Shown in pieces: positions 7,796 to 17,055 of a stretch of 64,000 nt of DNA. The translations under genes were made by a program, and so were the position numbers. Source of the DNA: an uncultured Mediterraneibacter sp. (GTDB lineage: Bacteria > Bacillota > Clostridia > Lachnospirales > Lachnospiraceae); NCBI RefSeq assembly GCF_934309415.1, contig NZ_CAKRDI010000012.1, positions 22,092 to 86,091 of the forward strand, in the 5' to 3' direction. The notes beneath the pieces are model-generated. The model made no database searches and was not told the DNA's origin. It saw only the letters and a list, made by a program, of their open reading frames with translations. Each line of letters begins with the position of its first letter. Positions within the stretch are counted from its first letter, which is position 1.

Positions 7796-7802
7796 AATAT
7801 AT

Positions 7803-7835
7803 GTTACTGTTCACAGGTAACCTGTAAACAGTAAC
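7803..7835. repeat. family A palindromic element (hairpin 3 only)
   Basis: GTTACTGTTCACAG, GTAAC and CTGTAAACAGTAAC form one hairpin 8 bp after the pyrophosphatase stop. The position suggests that it forms the mRNA 3' end. Confidence 0.9.
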
Positions 7836-8022
7836 GAATATATTCTGTCTTTGAAGGCGGACTTTAGCAATAAGTACTGCAGATTTCAGAAAAATTTATA
7901 ACTGTAGAAACAGATATGTGTAGAGACATTTTCAGAGTCTATCAGAAAAATAGTGTCTGGAAAATATATGTTACAGTCTGTAATCTACAGTTTGAGGAGA
8001 ACAGGAGAAACAATATAGTAAT

Positions 8023-8742
8023 ATGGGAAAACAGGTTTGGAAAGCCGGAAATATGATCTATCCGCTGCCGGCAGTTATGGTCAGTGTGGCGGATAAAGAA
8101 GGGCACACCAATATTTTGACAGTGGCATGGACCGGAACCGTGTGTACAAATCCTGCAATGGCATATATCTCTGTGCGCCCGGAACGGTATTCTTACCATA
8201 TGATTGAGGAAAGTGGAGAATTTGTCATTAATCTTACAACGGAGCAGCTGGCTCATGCGACCGATTTCTGCGGAGTGCGTTCCGGCCGTGATGTAGATAA
8301 ATGGAAAGAATGTCATCTGACGGAAGGAAAGGCGGAGTCTCTTACTTATGCTCCGATCATAGAAGAAGCGCCGGTCAATATTGAGTGCAAGGTGAAAAAG
8401 ATTGAGAAGCTGGGAAGCCACCATATGTTTCTGGCAGAGGTGACAGCGGTTCAGGTGGATGATGCCTATATGAATGAAAAGGGCAAATTTGAGCTGAATC
8501 ATACAGGACTGCTGGCTTATTCTCACGGAGAGTATCTGGGACTGGGCGAGAAACTTGGAACTTTTGGATACAGTGTGAAAAAGAAGAATGCGGAGCAGAA
8601 GCCGGGCAGGAAGACTGTGAAAAAGCAGGGAAGTACGAGGCAGAAATCAGCCGGGAAGACTGCGAAAAAGCAGGGAAGTACGAGGCAGAAACCGGCCAGG
8701 AAAGCTGCAAAAAAGCAGGAGAATGGGAAAAGAAAGAAGTAG
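8023..8742 (+). CDS. flavin reductase-like FMN-binding split-barrel protein with basic repeat tail
   Basis: A 239-residue protein. Residues about 1-185 form a flavin reductase-like FMN-binding split barrel (opening VWKAGNMIYPLPAVMVSV, then LTVAWTGTVCTNPAMAYISVRPERYSY), a family that binds FMN and acts in NAD(P)H or ferredoxin-linked redox steps; the substrate is unknown. Residues about 186-239 are an extremely basic tail with a 15-residue unit (KKQGSTRQK core) repeated two and a half times. Such tails are not part of the family and recall nucleic-acid-binding, histone-like sequences. The ATG is preceded by GAGGAGAACAGGAG. The threonine aldolase gene starts 6 bp after its stop, so they form an operon. 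Confidence 0.85.
   Translation: MGKQVWKAGNMIYPLPAVMVSVADKEGHTNILTVAWTGTVCTNPAMAYISVRPERYSYHMIEESGEFVINLTTEQLAHATDFCGVRSGRDVDKWKECHLTEGKAESLTYAPIIEEAPVNIECKVKKIEKLGSHHMFLAEVTAVQVDDAYMNEKGKFELNHTGLLAYSHGEYLGLGEKLGTFGYSVKKKNAEQKPGRKTVKKQGSTRQKSAGKTAKKQGSTRQKPARKAAKKQENGKRKK
8611..8731 (+). repeat. 45-bp in-frame tandem repeat in the flavin reductase tail
   Basis: Two full 45-bp units (8611-8655, 8656-8700) and a partial third encode KTxKKQGSTRQKxA units. The units are nearly identical at DNA level, which points to recent duplication and possible copy-number variation between strains. Confidence 0.9.
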
Positions 8743-8748
8743 AGACAA

Positions 8749-9774
8749 ATGCTGGTATTTGAAAATGACTATTCAGAGGGAGCACATGAGAAAGTACTCC
8801 AAAGACTTGTAGAGACAAATATGAAGCAGCTTTCAGGATACGGAATGGATCCGTACTGTGAGTCTGCAAAGAAGAAAATCTGTGAAGCCTGTGGCTGCCC
8901 GGATGCAGAGGTTTATCTTCTGACCGGTGGAACGCAGACCAATCAGGTGGTGATCAGCACCATGCTTCAGCCATATGAAGGTGTGGTCGCGGCAGAAACC
9001 GGACATGTCAGTTCTCATGAGGCTGGTGCGATTGAATATTCAGGGCATAAAGTCCTGACACTTCCACAGCACGAAGGAAAGATTCAGCCGAAAGATCTGG
9101 CAGATTATCTGAATGATTTTTATAGTGATGGAAACCATGAACATATGGTATTTCCGGGAATGGTGTACATTTCACATCCGACAGAATACGGTACACTTTA
9201 TACGAAGGGCGAGCTGGCAGAACTGTCAGATATCTGTCAGGAATATAAGATTCCGTTATATCTGGACGGAGCCCGTCTTGGGTATGGACTGGCGGCAGCA
9301 GATACCGATGTGACGTTACAGGATATCGCAGATTATTGTGATGTATTTTACATCGGAGGAACAAAAGTCGGGGCACTTTGCGGCGAAGCAGTTGTATTTA
9401 CAAAAGATAATGCACCGTGGCATTTCATTACAATGGTAAAACAGCATGGGGCACTGCTTGCGAAAGGAAGAGTACTTGGTGTTCAGTTTGATGCATTGTT
9501 TACGGATCATTTATATGAGAAAATCAGTAAAAATGCAATTGAAACTGCAGACCGTCTGAAAGAAATCTTCAGGGAGAAAGGCTATCCGTTTTATATAGAA
9601 TCTCCGACCAATCAGGTGTTCATTGTTTTAGAAAATGAAAAGATGAAAGAACTGGAAGAGAATGTGAGATTCAGCTTCTGGGAAAAAGCGGATGAGACAC
9701 ACACAGTCGTGCGTTTTGCGACAAGCTGGGCGACCAGGATGGAAGATGTGGAAAAACTGGGAGAATATTTGTAG
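8749..9774 (+). CDS. ltaE: low-specificity L-threonine aldolase
   Basis: A 341-residue PLP enzyme of the threonine aldolase / beta-eliminating lyase family, which splits L-threonine or allo-threonine into glycine and acetaldehyde. The N-terminus (FENDYSEGAHEKVLQRL) and the PLP lysine in GGTKVGALCGEA (Lys206) are clear, as is the aspartate site YLDGARLGYG. It follows the flavin reductase gene by 6 bp and is probably translated by coupling. Glycine production would link it to glyA later in the window. Confidence 0.93.
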   Translation: MLVFENDYSEGAHEKVLQRLVETNMKQLSGYGMDPYCESAKKKICEACGCPDAEVYLLTGGTQTNQVVISTMLQPYEGVVAAETGHVSSHEAGAIEYSGHKVLTLPQHEGKIQPKDLADYLNDFYSDGNHEHMVFPGMVYISHPTEYGTLYTKGELAELSDICQEYKIPLYLDGARLGYGLAAADTDVTLQDIADYCDVFYIGGTKVGALCGEAVVFTKDNAPWHFITMVKQHGALLAKGRVLGVQFDALFTDHLYEKISKNAIETADRLKEIFREKGYPFYIESPTNQVFIVLENEKMKELEENVRFSFWEKADETHTVVRFATSWATRMEDVEKLGEYL

Positions 9775-9921
9775 AAAGTAAAAAGTTATCCACATAGGAG
9801 CTTGGTCTGAACAGTAGCCTATGTGCCTTGAACGTATCCATGGTTCTCATTCAGTTGCTGATATGGTTTGTACGATATCATAAAGTGTTAAGGGATAAAA
9901 CAGCAGTATAAGGGAATAATA

Positions 9922-9951
9922 GTTATTGTTTACGGTATACCGTGATTAGTA
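9922..9951. repeat. decayed family A palindrome
   Basis: GTTATTGTTTACGG, TAT and CCGTGATTAGTA keep the outline of hairpin 3 with several mismatches. The 9775-9968 stretch otherwise shows no gene. Confidence 0.35.
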
Positions 9952-9968
9952 TAGTGTTTCATAAATAA

Positions 9969-10166
9969 TTGCTTCATTCGCAGACAAGTGTATGTGGCAA
10001 CTATTGTGAAAACGGTGTATTAATAGCTATCATATCCTGTATACTGCTGTTTTTTGTTTGCCTGATTTTATTATTTACTATTAGAAAAGTTTCCAGAGAA
10101 AATTTGAAATATATTTCCGAGTATTTTTCAGACATACTCGATCATGCAGTATATAGCGAAAGATAG
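9969..10166 (+). CDS. possible small membrane protein (doubtful)
   Basis: A 65-codon ORF with a TTG start, one strong hydrophobic segment (residues about 17-40, VLIAIISCILLFFVCLILLF) and a charged tail. No convincing ribosome site precedes it, and its start is undecided. The transmembrane segment argues for coding; the missing translation signals argue against it. It may be a decaying gene. Confidence 0.25.
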   Translation: MLHSQTSVCGNYCENGVLIAIISCILLFFVCLILLFTIRKVSRENLKYISEYFSDILDHAVYSER

Positions 10167-10169
10167 ACA

Positions 10170-10184
10170 TGAGAATCATTCTCA
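10170..10184. promoter_or_regulatory. perfect Fur-type 7-1-7 box upstream of enolase
   Basis: TGAGAAT-C-ATTCTCA is a perfect inverted repeat with Fur-box geometry, matching TGATAATnATTATCA at 12 of 14 positions. It ends 9 bp before the -35 of the enolase promoter. Confidence 0.65.
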
Positions 10185-10193
10185 ATAAAACTC

Positions 10194-10222
10194 TTGATTT
10201 CAAAAAAGAAATCTGTTAAGAT
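10194..10222 (+). promoter_or_regulatory. enolase promoter
   Basis: TTGATT (10194-10199) and TAAGAT (10217-10222) are 17 bp apart, a good vegetative sigma factor promoter. The transcript would start at about 10229. Confidence 0.65.
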
Positions 10223-10229
10223 ACATATG

Positions 10230-10245
10230 GTTAGCAAAGACTAAC
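10230..10245. promoter_or_regulatory. operator palindrome at the enolase transcription start
   Basis: GTTAGCAAAGACTAAC matches the DUF2325 operator (4319-4334) at 14 of 16 positions and also lies just after the -10 box. A shared repressor of both genes is inferred. Confidence 0.55.
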
Positions 10246-10258
10246 TATGTGTGAATGA

Positions 10259-11629
<1,371 letters not shown>

Positions 11630-11726
11630 TGAACAGTTATCTGGAAAGATGAGACTTTAGACCAAGATTTCAATTGTGTTGATTCGTTACAAAATATTTC
11701 TGACAAAATAAAAAGTTGTTTTCTGT

Positions 11727-11784
11727 AAAAGCAGTTCCGTGGTGACGGGGAGTGGTGAGGCTTCCTGAGGCGGGGCTGCTTTTT
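11727..11784 (+). terminator. intrinsic terminator of enolase
   Basis: AAAAGCAG (11727-11734) pairs with CTGCTTTT (11776-11783), extended by TTCCG with CGGGG, and the right arm runs into a T-tract. Confidence 0.75.
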
Positions 11785-11927
11785 GGGCTAAATAAGAATA
11801 TTTAAATACACATAAACGGATTGTGTGATAATTAAATTTTTGCAAAGTAGAATGACAGGAATTCTGTCATTTCTCGATTTATAGTCAATTGTAACTAAAT
11901 CTATGCTATACTTCCATCTACATCAAA

Positions 11928-12137
11928 GCGTGTCTGAAAACTGCTTTTTGCAAGAGGCAGGTAACAATCTGTGGAAGATGCAGAGTGTGGAGATGATTTT
12001 TTATATATTAGGAAAGTGCTCTTTCCTAATATATAAAAACGCTCCGCGAGGATGCGCACTGCGGCGTACAAGGAAGATGTCGCAAGCGACCACCGCAGGC
12101 GCTAGAATGTGCCAAGGCACATTCTTTGTTCGACACG
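11928..12137. repeat. multi-hairpin element with a family B-like left end
   Basis: The left end (GCGTGTCTGAAAACTGC) matches family B, and CGTGTC at 11930 is mirrored by GACACG at 12131. Inside are a perfect 19-bp hairpin (arms TTTTTATATATTAGGAAAG at 11998-12016 and its complement at 12021-12039), a branch with GCGC/CTGCGG paired to CCGCAG/GCGC (12054-12102) enclosing GTCGC-AA-GCGAC, and a perfect AGAATGTGCC-AA-GGCACATTCT hairpin (12104-12125). ORFs across it are artefacts. It ends 27 bp before the LytTR gene and may shape its leader. Confidence 0.65.
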
Positions 12138-12164
12138 TTCTGGGATTGAAATGGAGGGGCGAAG

Positions 12165-12866
12165 ATGAGGACAATTGTATTATGTGATGATGCGGCAGGA
12201 GACAGAGCACGTTTGAGAGAAATCCTGGAGGATTATTTCTGGATGTGTGCAGAAGAAGTAATTCTGAAAGAATATAGTTCCGGGACAGTACTTGTGTCGG
12301 ATGTCGAAGAAGGATATCTTGAAATGAACGTATTGTTTCTGGATGCGGTTATGGCGGGAATAGATGGAATGGAGACAGCCAGAAGATTAAGGGAAAATGG
12401 ATATACCGGTTCTATTATTTTCCTGACCGTATCCAGAGATTACGCGGTAGAAAGTTATGAAGTAGGGGCGGCAGGTTATCTGATGAAACCTGTGAAAGAA
12501 CAGCAGATAACAGCACTGCTGGACCGGATTTGGCAGCCGGATATCAGAAGATCAATTGAGATAAAAAGCAACAGAAAAGTCCGGCATCTTTACACAGATG
12601 ACATCATTTATGCTGACAGTGACCGGCATCGGATTATGTTACATATGGCTGATGGAACGGTTCTTCCAATGGCGGATAAGCTTGGAAATCTACAGGAAAA
12701 AATCGCAGAGGACCGTTTCCTGAGATGTCATCAGAGTTATCTGGTGAATCTGGATTACGTGAAATCAGCAACAGAAGATTTTATTTTAACAGATGGCACG
12801 AGAATTCCGATTCGTGTGCGGAGAAGAAAAGAAATGATTGATGCATATGACGATTATGCAATTTGA
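12165..12866 (+). CDS. LytTR-type response regulator
   Basis: A 233-residue regulator with an N-terminal receiver domain (residues about 1-115; acidic pair Asp8-Asp9, phospho-acceptor Asp60 in LFLDAVMAG, Lys in MKPVKE) and a C-terminal LytTR DNA-binding domain (about 125-230, with FLRCHQSYLVN). GGAGGGG precedes the ATG. No histidine kinase is adjacent, so it is an orphan here. The next genes are the SipW/TasA-like module; LytTR proteins often govern surface and secretion genes, so control of that module is a reasonable inference, although a terminator separates them. Confidence 0.9.
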   Translation: MRTIVLCDDAAGDRARLREILEDYFWMCAEEVILKEYSSGTVLVSDVEEGYLEMNVLFLDAVMAGIDGMETARRLRENGYTGSIIFLTVSRDYAVESYEVGAAGYLMKPVKEQQITALLDRIWQPDIRRSIEIKSNRKVRHLYTDDIIYADSDRHRIMLHMADGTVLPMADKLGNLQEKIAEDRFLRCHQSYLVNLDYVKSATEDFILTDGTRIPIRVRRRKEMIDAYDDYAI

Positions 12867-12873
12867 GATGACG

Positions 12874-12905
12874 AAAATGCAGTTTCCATTCGGAGGCTGC
12901 ATTTT
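12874..12905 (+). terminator. intrinsic terminator of the LytTR gene
   Basis: AAAATGCAG (12874-12882) pairs with CTGCATTTT (12897-12905), followed by TTCTGTT. A TATAAT at 12911-12916, just after it, is a candidate -10 for the signal peptidase operon. Confidence 0.75.
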
Positions 12906-13056
12906 TCTGTTATAATACGACTCACAGCGCTGATGAAAGAGAAAAAGAATTCTCTAAAGAAAAATATATAGAAATCGGATGAGTCCTGGTAAATTTCATA
13001 TAAATGATATGAATAAAGATAAAACCAGGAAGAAGACAGGAAAGGACGTGAAAAAG

Positions 13057-13704
13057 ATGCCGGGGAGAAAGCAAAAACACCGGTACAGGGAGTCATCGTC
13101 GGAACAAAGTAAGCGAGCGAAGCTTCCGGATAAGATATTAACAATAGCAGGTGCAATTATCTGTGCTATATTAATTCCTCTTCTTATAGCAAATTGCATT
13201 TTACTGGCGAAAAGCCATATGAATGAAAATCAGATTCCAAATCTTGCGGGCATGACCCCGCTGATGATTCTTACAGATTCTATGTTTCCGGAGATCGAAG
13301 CAGGAGATATGGTCATCTGTCAGACAACAAACCCAGATAAAATTCAAAAAGGTGATGTGATAGCTTATTATGATCCTGCCGGATCGGGAAAGAGTGTTGT
13401 AACACATCGTGTAGAAGAAGTTGTAAAGACAAAAAAGGACGGCATCTCCTGGATTACCAAAGGAGATGCAAATAATATAAGTGATTCGGAGCCTGTACCG
13501 GAGGCGAATCTGGTCGGCATTTATCAATATCGTCTGAAAGGTCTGGGAAATGTGGCAATGTTTATGCAGACGACAAAGGGACTTCTGATCTGCGTAGTGG
13601 CACCGCTTCTGATTTGGATTGTATATGATGGGATTCGAAGACAGATGGAAGAGCGAAAAAAGAAAAGTCCGGCGATGATTGAAACGATAGGATGGGAAAA
13701 TTAA
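13057..13704 (+). CDS. SipW-type signal peptidase I
   Basis: A 215-residue membrane peptidase of the ER/archaeal (SipW) type, which uses a Ser/His pair rather than Ser/Lys. After a basic N-terminus there is a membrane helix (about residues 28-50), the catalytic serine in LTDSMFP (Ser75), the histidine in VVTHRV (His117), the TKGDANN block and a second C-terminal helix. I place the start at ATG 13057, 11 bases after AGGAAAGGA; in-frame ATGs at 12979 and 13009 lack good sites. SipW enzymes release TasA-like fibre proteins, and such a protein is encoded 119 bp downstream. Confidence 0.88.
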   Translation: MPGRKQKHRYRESSSEQSKRAKLPDKILTIAGAIICAILIPLLIANCILLAKSHMNENQIPNLAGMTPLMILTDSMFPEIEAGDMVICQTTNPDKIQKGDVIAYYDPAGSGKSVVTHRVEEVVKTKKDGISWITKGDANNISDSEPVPEANLVGIYQYRLKGLGNVAMFMQTTKGLLICVVAPLLIWIVYDGIRRQMEERKKKSPAMIETIGWEN

Positions 13705-13823
13705 CAGTTTAAAAAATATTTTGAGAAAGGAAAAGCTACCTTGTATTTTAAATGTGTGAAGAAGATGAGATATAGGATCAAATTCTGTCTTCATCCGATT
13801 GGTTTTGGTAGTAGAAATGAAAT

Positions 13824-14735
13824 ATGAAGAAAAATAAGATGATTCGTGCAGCATCAGGTGTAATGATTTTAACTATGTTATCAACATGTGCGACAGCAAA
13901 TGCATACGCAAAATATACAACGGTAGACAATGGAGAAGACAGCGCGCGAGTTGCTAAATGGGGCGTGAAAGCGTTGGTTAGCGGAGATTTGTTTGGAGCG
14001 CATTATTTGAATGAAAAATTAGATAATAAGATTTCAGCAGAATACACAGGTTCAGCTGACAGTTCAAAGACCGCAGCAGGTGCAGAAAATATCGTAGCAC
14101 CGGGAACGAACAGTGATAAAGGGGTAGCAATTGTAATCAGTGGTACACCGGAAGTAGAGAATAAAGTGACGTTTGAAAGTGATACTTCTCAAAATAAAGA
14201 CATTTATCTTAAAGCAGGAAAATATGGAACTTTGGTAAAAGCAGAAAAAATCACGCAGGAAAATTTCCCGGATGGAGAATTTTACTGGTATGATTCTGTA
14301 ACCAGTCAATATGTTCGACAGACAGAATATTTGAAGAATCATGCAGAGGGATATTATGAAGTACATGATCAGGTGGCACTGGAGAATGATTATTTTCCAG
14401 TGAAATGGACAGTGTCTGGTGCCGGGAATAATGAGTATAGTACAGTAAATGCAATGGCTGAAGCGTTGGAAAAAGAATATGATAGAACATATCAATCCCT
14501 CGTAACTCTCGACAAATTCTCCTACATCAACTGGTCCTGGGATTTCGACGACTCAGGAAAGGGAACGAATGACGGAGCGGATACCATTCTTGGTAATATT
14601 ATTGCTGCCAATTCTGAGGCGATTCCGGTTAAGACAACCGATGAAGGAGAACATTATGTGACGTTGACGGAGGATACAGATTATTGTACAGATGTGGCAT
14701 TTAATTACAGCATTGCGATCACGCAGGTGGATTAG
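13824..14735 (+). CDS. TasA/camelysin-like secreted protein with SipW-type signal peptide
   Basis: A 303-residue protein. The N-terminus has a Lys-rich n-region, a hydrophobic core (VMILTMLSTCATANAYA) and then AKYTTVDNGEDSARVAKWGV, which is the signature around SipW cleavage sites in TasA, YqxM and camelysin proteins. The mature part looks beta-rich and acidic, with several Trp/Tyr-rich strands. It probably forms surface fibres or a matrix component after cleavage by the upstream peptidase. The spacing to the next gene is minimal (GGAGG directly after the stop), so the two are co-translated. Confidence 0.8.
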   Translation: MKKNKMIRAASGVMILTMLSTCATANAYAKYTTVDNGEDSARVAKWGVKALVSGDLFGAHYLNEKLDNKISAEYTGSADSSKTAAGAENIVAPGTNSDKGVAIVISGTPEVENKVTFESDTSQNKDIYLKAGKYGTLVKAEKITQENFPDGEFYWYDSVTSQYVRQTEYLKNHAEGYYEVHDQVALENDYFPVKWTVSGAGNNEYSTVNAMAEALEKEYDRTYQSLVTLDKFSYINWSWDFDDSGKGTNDGADTILGNIIAANSEAIPVKTTDEGEHYVTLTEDTDYCTDVAFNYSIAITQVD

Positions 14736-14745
14736 AATCTGGAGG

Positions 14746-16548
14746 ATGCTGCTTGTGTGTTGGAGTTTATGGGTGGTGTCATTCGGAGCGTACAGCAGGC
14801 GGTTTTTGAGTGATGGAACAACAGACAGTGACGCATCTCTTATAGAAAAATCTATGGAAGACAATGCAATGAATATCAACAAAGGAAATCTCTCAAGTGG
14901 AAATCGGAAGCATGTTTCAGCGATGCAAGAGAAGAATTCCAATAATGATTTGAAAAATATTTCAGAGAAAAATTCCGGAAACAAGTTTCAGAATGATTTC
15001 CGGAATGATTTTCAGCTAAATCTTTGCGTGTCAGATGCAGAACAGGTATGGAGTGGAACAACAGAAATCAATTTATTTGATTGTTCTTACATCAATAATC
15101 AGGAAAACGAATCGGTTCGAAGTGAAGATCAGCAGAAAGTGATTGCTCCGGGAACGCAGAATCAATATCTGTTTCGTGTGACAAATCAGGGGACACAGCC
15201 AATAAGATATCAGATCTGGTATGAGACAGAAGAGAAGACATCGGGAATGTATCTCCCGATAGAATCGGAAATGGAGCGGCTGAGTGTCGATGAAGCCGGC
15301 AATGGGATAGAAAAGGAAGCGGCAGATTCCAAAATAGAGACTGACCGGAAGACAGAACTGTTATTACAGCCGGAGACGTCTGATCAGTATCAGTTTCAAT
15401 GGAAATGGCTGTACGAGAGAGACGATGACCTGTATGACACCAGGCTTGGGAATCTGGCGGTGGATCAGGAACTTAAATATGTTGTTAAGATTCATGTACG
15501 GGCTGAATTGGACTCTCAGGAACAATTACAGGGCGGGATAACTCAGAACAGAAAGAAACAAAGCAGTCAGGAGCAGAGCGAAGAAAGAATGAAAACAGGA
15601 ATCAAGACAGGAGATGCGGTAGACTGGCGATACTGGTGCATGGTGTGTGCTATTTCTCTGATGTTCAGTATTTTATTATATGGTGGATTGAAATGGATGG
15701 GATATGGTACTGCGGTAGTAATGTCAGGAAGCATGGAGCCGAAATTAAAAGTGGGTGATCTGGTGGTCCTGGAGCCGGTCAACAGACGCGATTCACTGAA
15801 AAAAGGAGATATTATTGTATATCGGTCAGGAAAGAGAAGGATTGTACATCGTCTGATTTTTGTAAGTAAGAGTACGCTGCGGGTAAAAGGTGATGCAAAC
15901 AATCGGGAAGATCAGCCGATTCGGTTTCGGCATGTGGAAGGAAAAGTGATTTTCAGGATTCCCAAAGTAGGAAAGTTGTTTTCAAGCTATCGTAAATCCA
16001 TGGGAGCTGCTTCGGGAGAGAAAGAGATCTATGGTGCCTTTTACAACTGGTCAGGTCAGAAAGAGCAGGCCACAGTTGCCGGATTTGATCTTCAGGTGGA
16101 AGGTGATAAAGATCTATGTTTAACGATTGAAAATCAGGATGGAACCGGAATGGTAAATTATCCATTTACTGTAACAAGTCGTTCGCAGGTAGATGTAAAA
16201 TATCAAATTCTTCTGGAACTTGAAAATGGTGCGGAACTTCCGGACGGAGTAAGCTATGAAATCACACCGGAACAAGGCTGGATTCAGGCAGGAGATAATA
16301 CACCAAAAGAACATACAGTATCGTTTTATTTTAGACCAACATCTGCAGATTGCGGAGAGCCAAAGGAAAATCGAAACGATGAAACGGATGTAAATCTGGA
16401 AGGGGAATATCAAGGGAAAGATAACGAACCAGAAACAATGCAAATACAAGAAGAACAGAAGGGAGAGATGGAAGATGCAATGAAAGAACAGCAGAACGTA
16501 ATTATAGGACATATTAAAATCCGAATGGTAGCAGAACAGGCAGAATAG
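14746..16548 (+). CDS. signal peptidase I (SipW-type) domain between TasA-like domains
   Basis: About 600 residues, far longer than a signal peptidase. Order: a membrane anchor at the N-terminus, an Asn/Ser/Lys-rich linker, a beta-rich domain (about 100-240, containing VIAPGTQNQYLFRVTNQG as seen in SipW substrates), a membrane helix (about 290-312), a SipW-type peptidase domain (MSGSMEP with Ser329; IVHRL with His368; VKGDANN) and a second substrate-like domain (ATVAGFDLQVEGDKDLCLTI onward) ending in an acidic tail. The start is uncertain: ATG 14746 touches the GGAGG, GTG 14755 is better spaced, and ATG 14692 would give a basic n-region but overlaps the previous gene. It may both process and belong to the fibre (inference). 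Confidence 0.75.
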   Translation: MLLVCWSLWVVSFGAYSRRFLSDGTTDSDASLIEKSMEDNAMNINKGNLSSGNRKHVSAMQEKNSNNDLKNISEKNSGNKFQNDFRNDFQLNLCVSDAEQVWSGTTEINLFDCSYINNQENESVRSEDQQKVIAPGTQNQYLFRVTNQGTQPIRYQIWYETEEKTSGMYLPIESEMERLSVDEAGNGIEKEAADSKIETDRKTELLLQPETSDQYQFQWKWLYERDDDLYDTRLGNLAVDQELKYVVKIHVRAELDSQEQLQGGITQNRKKQSSQEQSEERMKTGIKTGDAVDWRYWCMVCAISLMFSILLYGGLKWMGYGTAVVMSGSMEPKLKVGDLVVLEPVNRRDSLKKGDIIVYRSGKRRIVHRLIFVSKSTLRVKGDANNREDQPIRFRHVEGKVIFRIPKVGKLFSSYRKSMGAASGEKEIYGAFYNWSGQKEQATVAGFDLQVEGDKDLCLTIENQDGTGMVNYPFTVTSRSQVDVKYQILLELENGAELPDGVSYEITPEQGWIQAGDNTPKEHTVSFYFRPTSADCGEPKENRNDETDVNLEGEYQGKDNEPETMQIQEEQKGEMEDAMKEQQNVIIGHIKIRMVAEQAE

Positions 16549-16565
16549 AAGGTGTTGTTTATACA

Positions 16566-16772
16566 GTGATTGGTACAGAAATGAGTGTCACAAAGAAAAA
16601 ACAAGGAAAGACAGACAATAAGACAAAAGGGAAAAATATTGCAGTGATTTTAGTAATTACCATGTTACTGCTGTTTCTCTTAATTTGCTGTTGTGAAAAC
16701 GGAGCCAGTGCAAAATATATCCGGCAAATTGATGTGGCTGATCTTACGTTAAGAATATCCCCCCATGGCTAA
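16566..16772 (+). pseudogene. truncated SipW-substrate gene or very short secreted peptide
   Basis: A 68-codon ORF with a basic n-region, a strong hydrophobic stretch and a SipW-type junction (NGASAKYIRQIDVADLTLRIS), but the reading frame ends only about 20 residues after the expected cleavage site. Five bases after the stop a family A element begins. The likely history is a longer TasA-like gene cut by insertion or deletion at the repeat; a functional short peptide cannot be excluded. A GTG start at 16566 lies 11 bases after AAGGTG; ATG 16581 is the alternative. Confidence 0.55.
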
Positions 16773-16776
16773 TCAT

Positions 16777-16914
16777 GTTACTGTTCACAGCATAGCTGTA
16801 AACAGTAACGCATCTCGCCATTTAGAATCGCCTTTGGCGATGGGCGAAATACATTCAAGACAATACATGCATCCTCCATGTCAATCAGCGGAGTGATTGA
16901 CATGGGAGTGAAAG
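16777..16914. repeat. family A palindromic element (complete, three hairpins)
   Basis: Hairpin 3 (16777-16809), hairpin 2 (about 16811-16851, ATCTCGCC...GGCGA pairing with an inner ATCGCC/GGCGAT helix) and hairpin 1 (16874-16908, CTCC-ATGTCAATCA with TGATTGACATGGGAG). The orientation is opposite to the copy at 19347-19501. ORFs across 16878-17126 are artefacts of this repeat and of the next gene's leader. Confidence 0.9.
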
Positions 16915-17055
16915 TAATCTTACGCTTGAAGTTTCAACAGGTTTATCTTAAAATAGAATGCAGAAGACAGATGGTGTGGAAACGATACAGCATCAGCCTT
17001 GGGCAAAAAAGATGCCTGAAATTTAAAGAAGTTAAACAAGTTGGAGGATACAGAT

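Noticed and set aside
8375..8869. Minus-strand ORF of 164 codons
   Set aside because: It is the antisense of the flavin reductase repeat region and the aldolase start; its composition mirrors the basic tail and it has no ribosome site.
11903..12187. ORF of 94 codons upstream of the LytTR gene
   Set aside because: It runs through perfect hairpins of a repeat element, has no ribosome site and encodes no recognisable protein.
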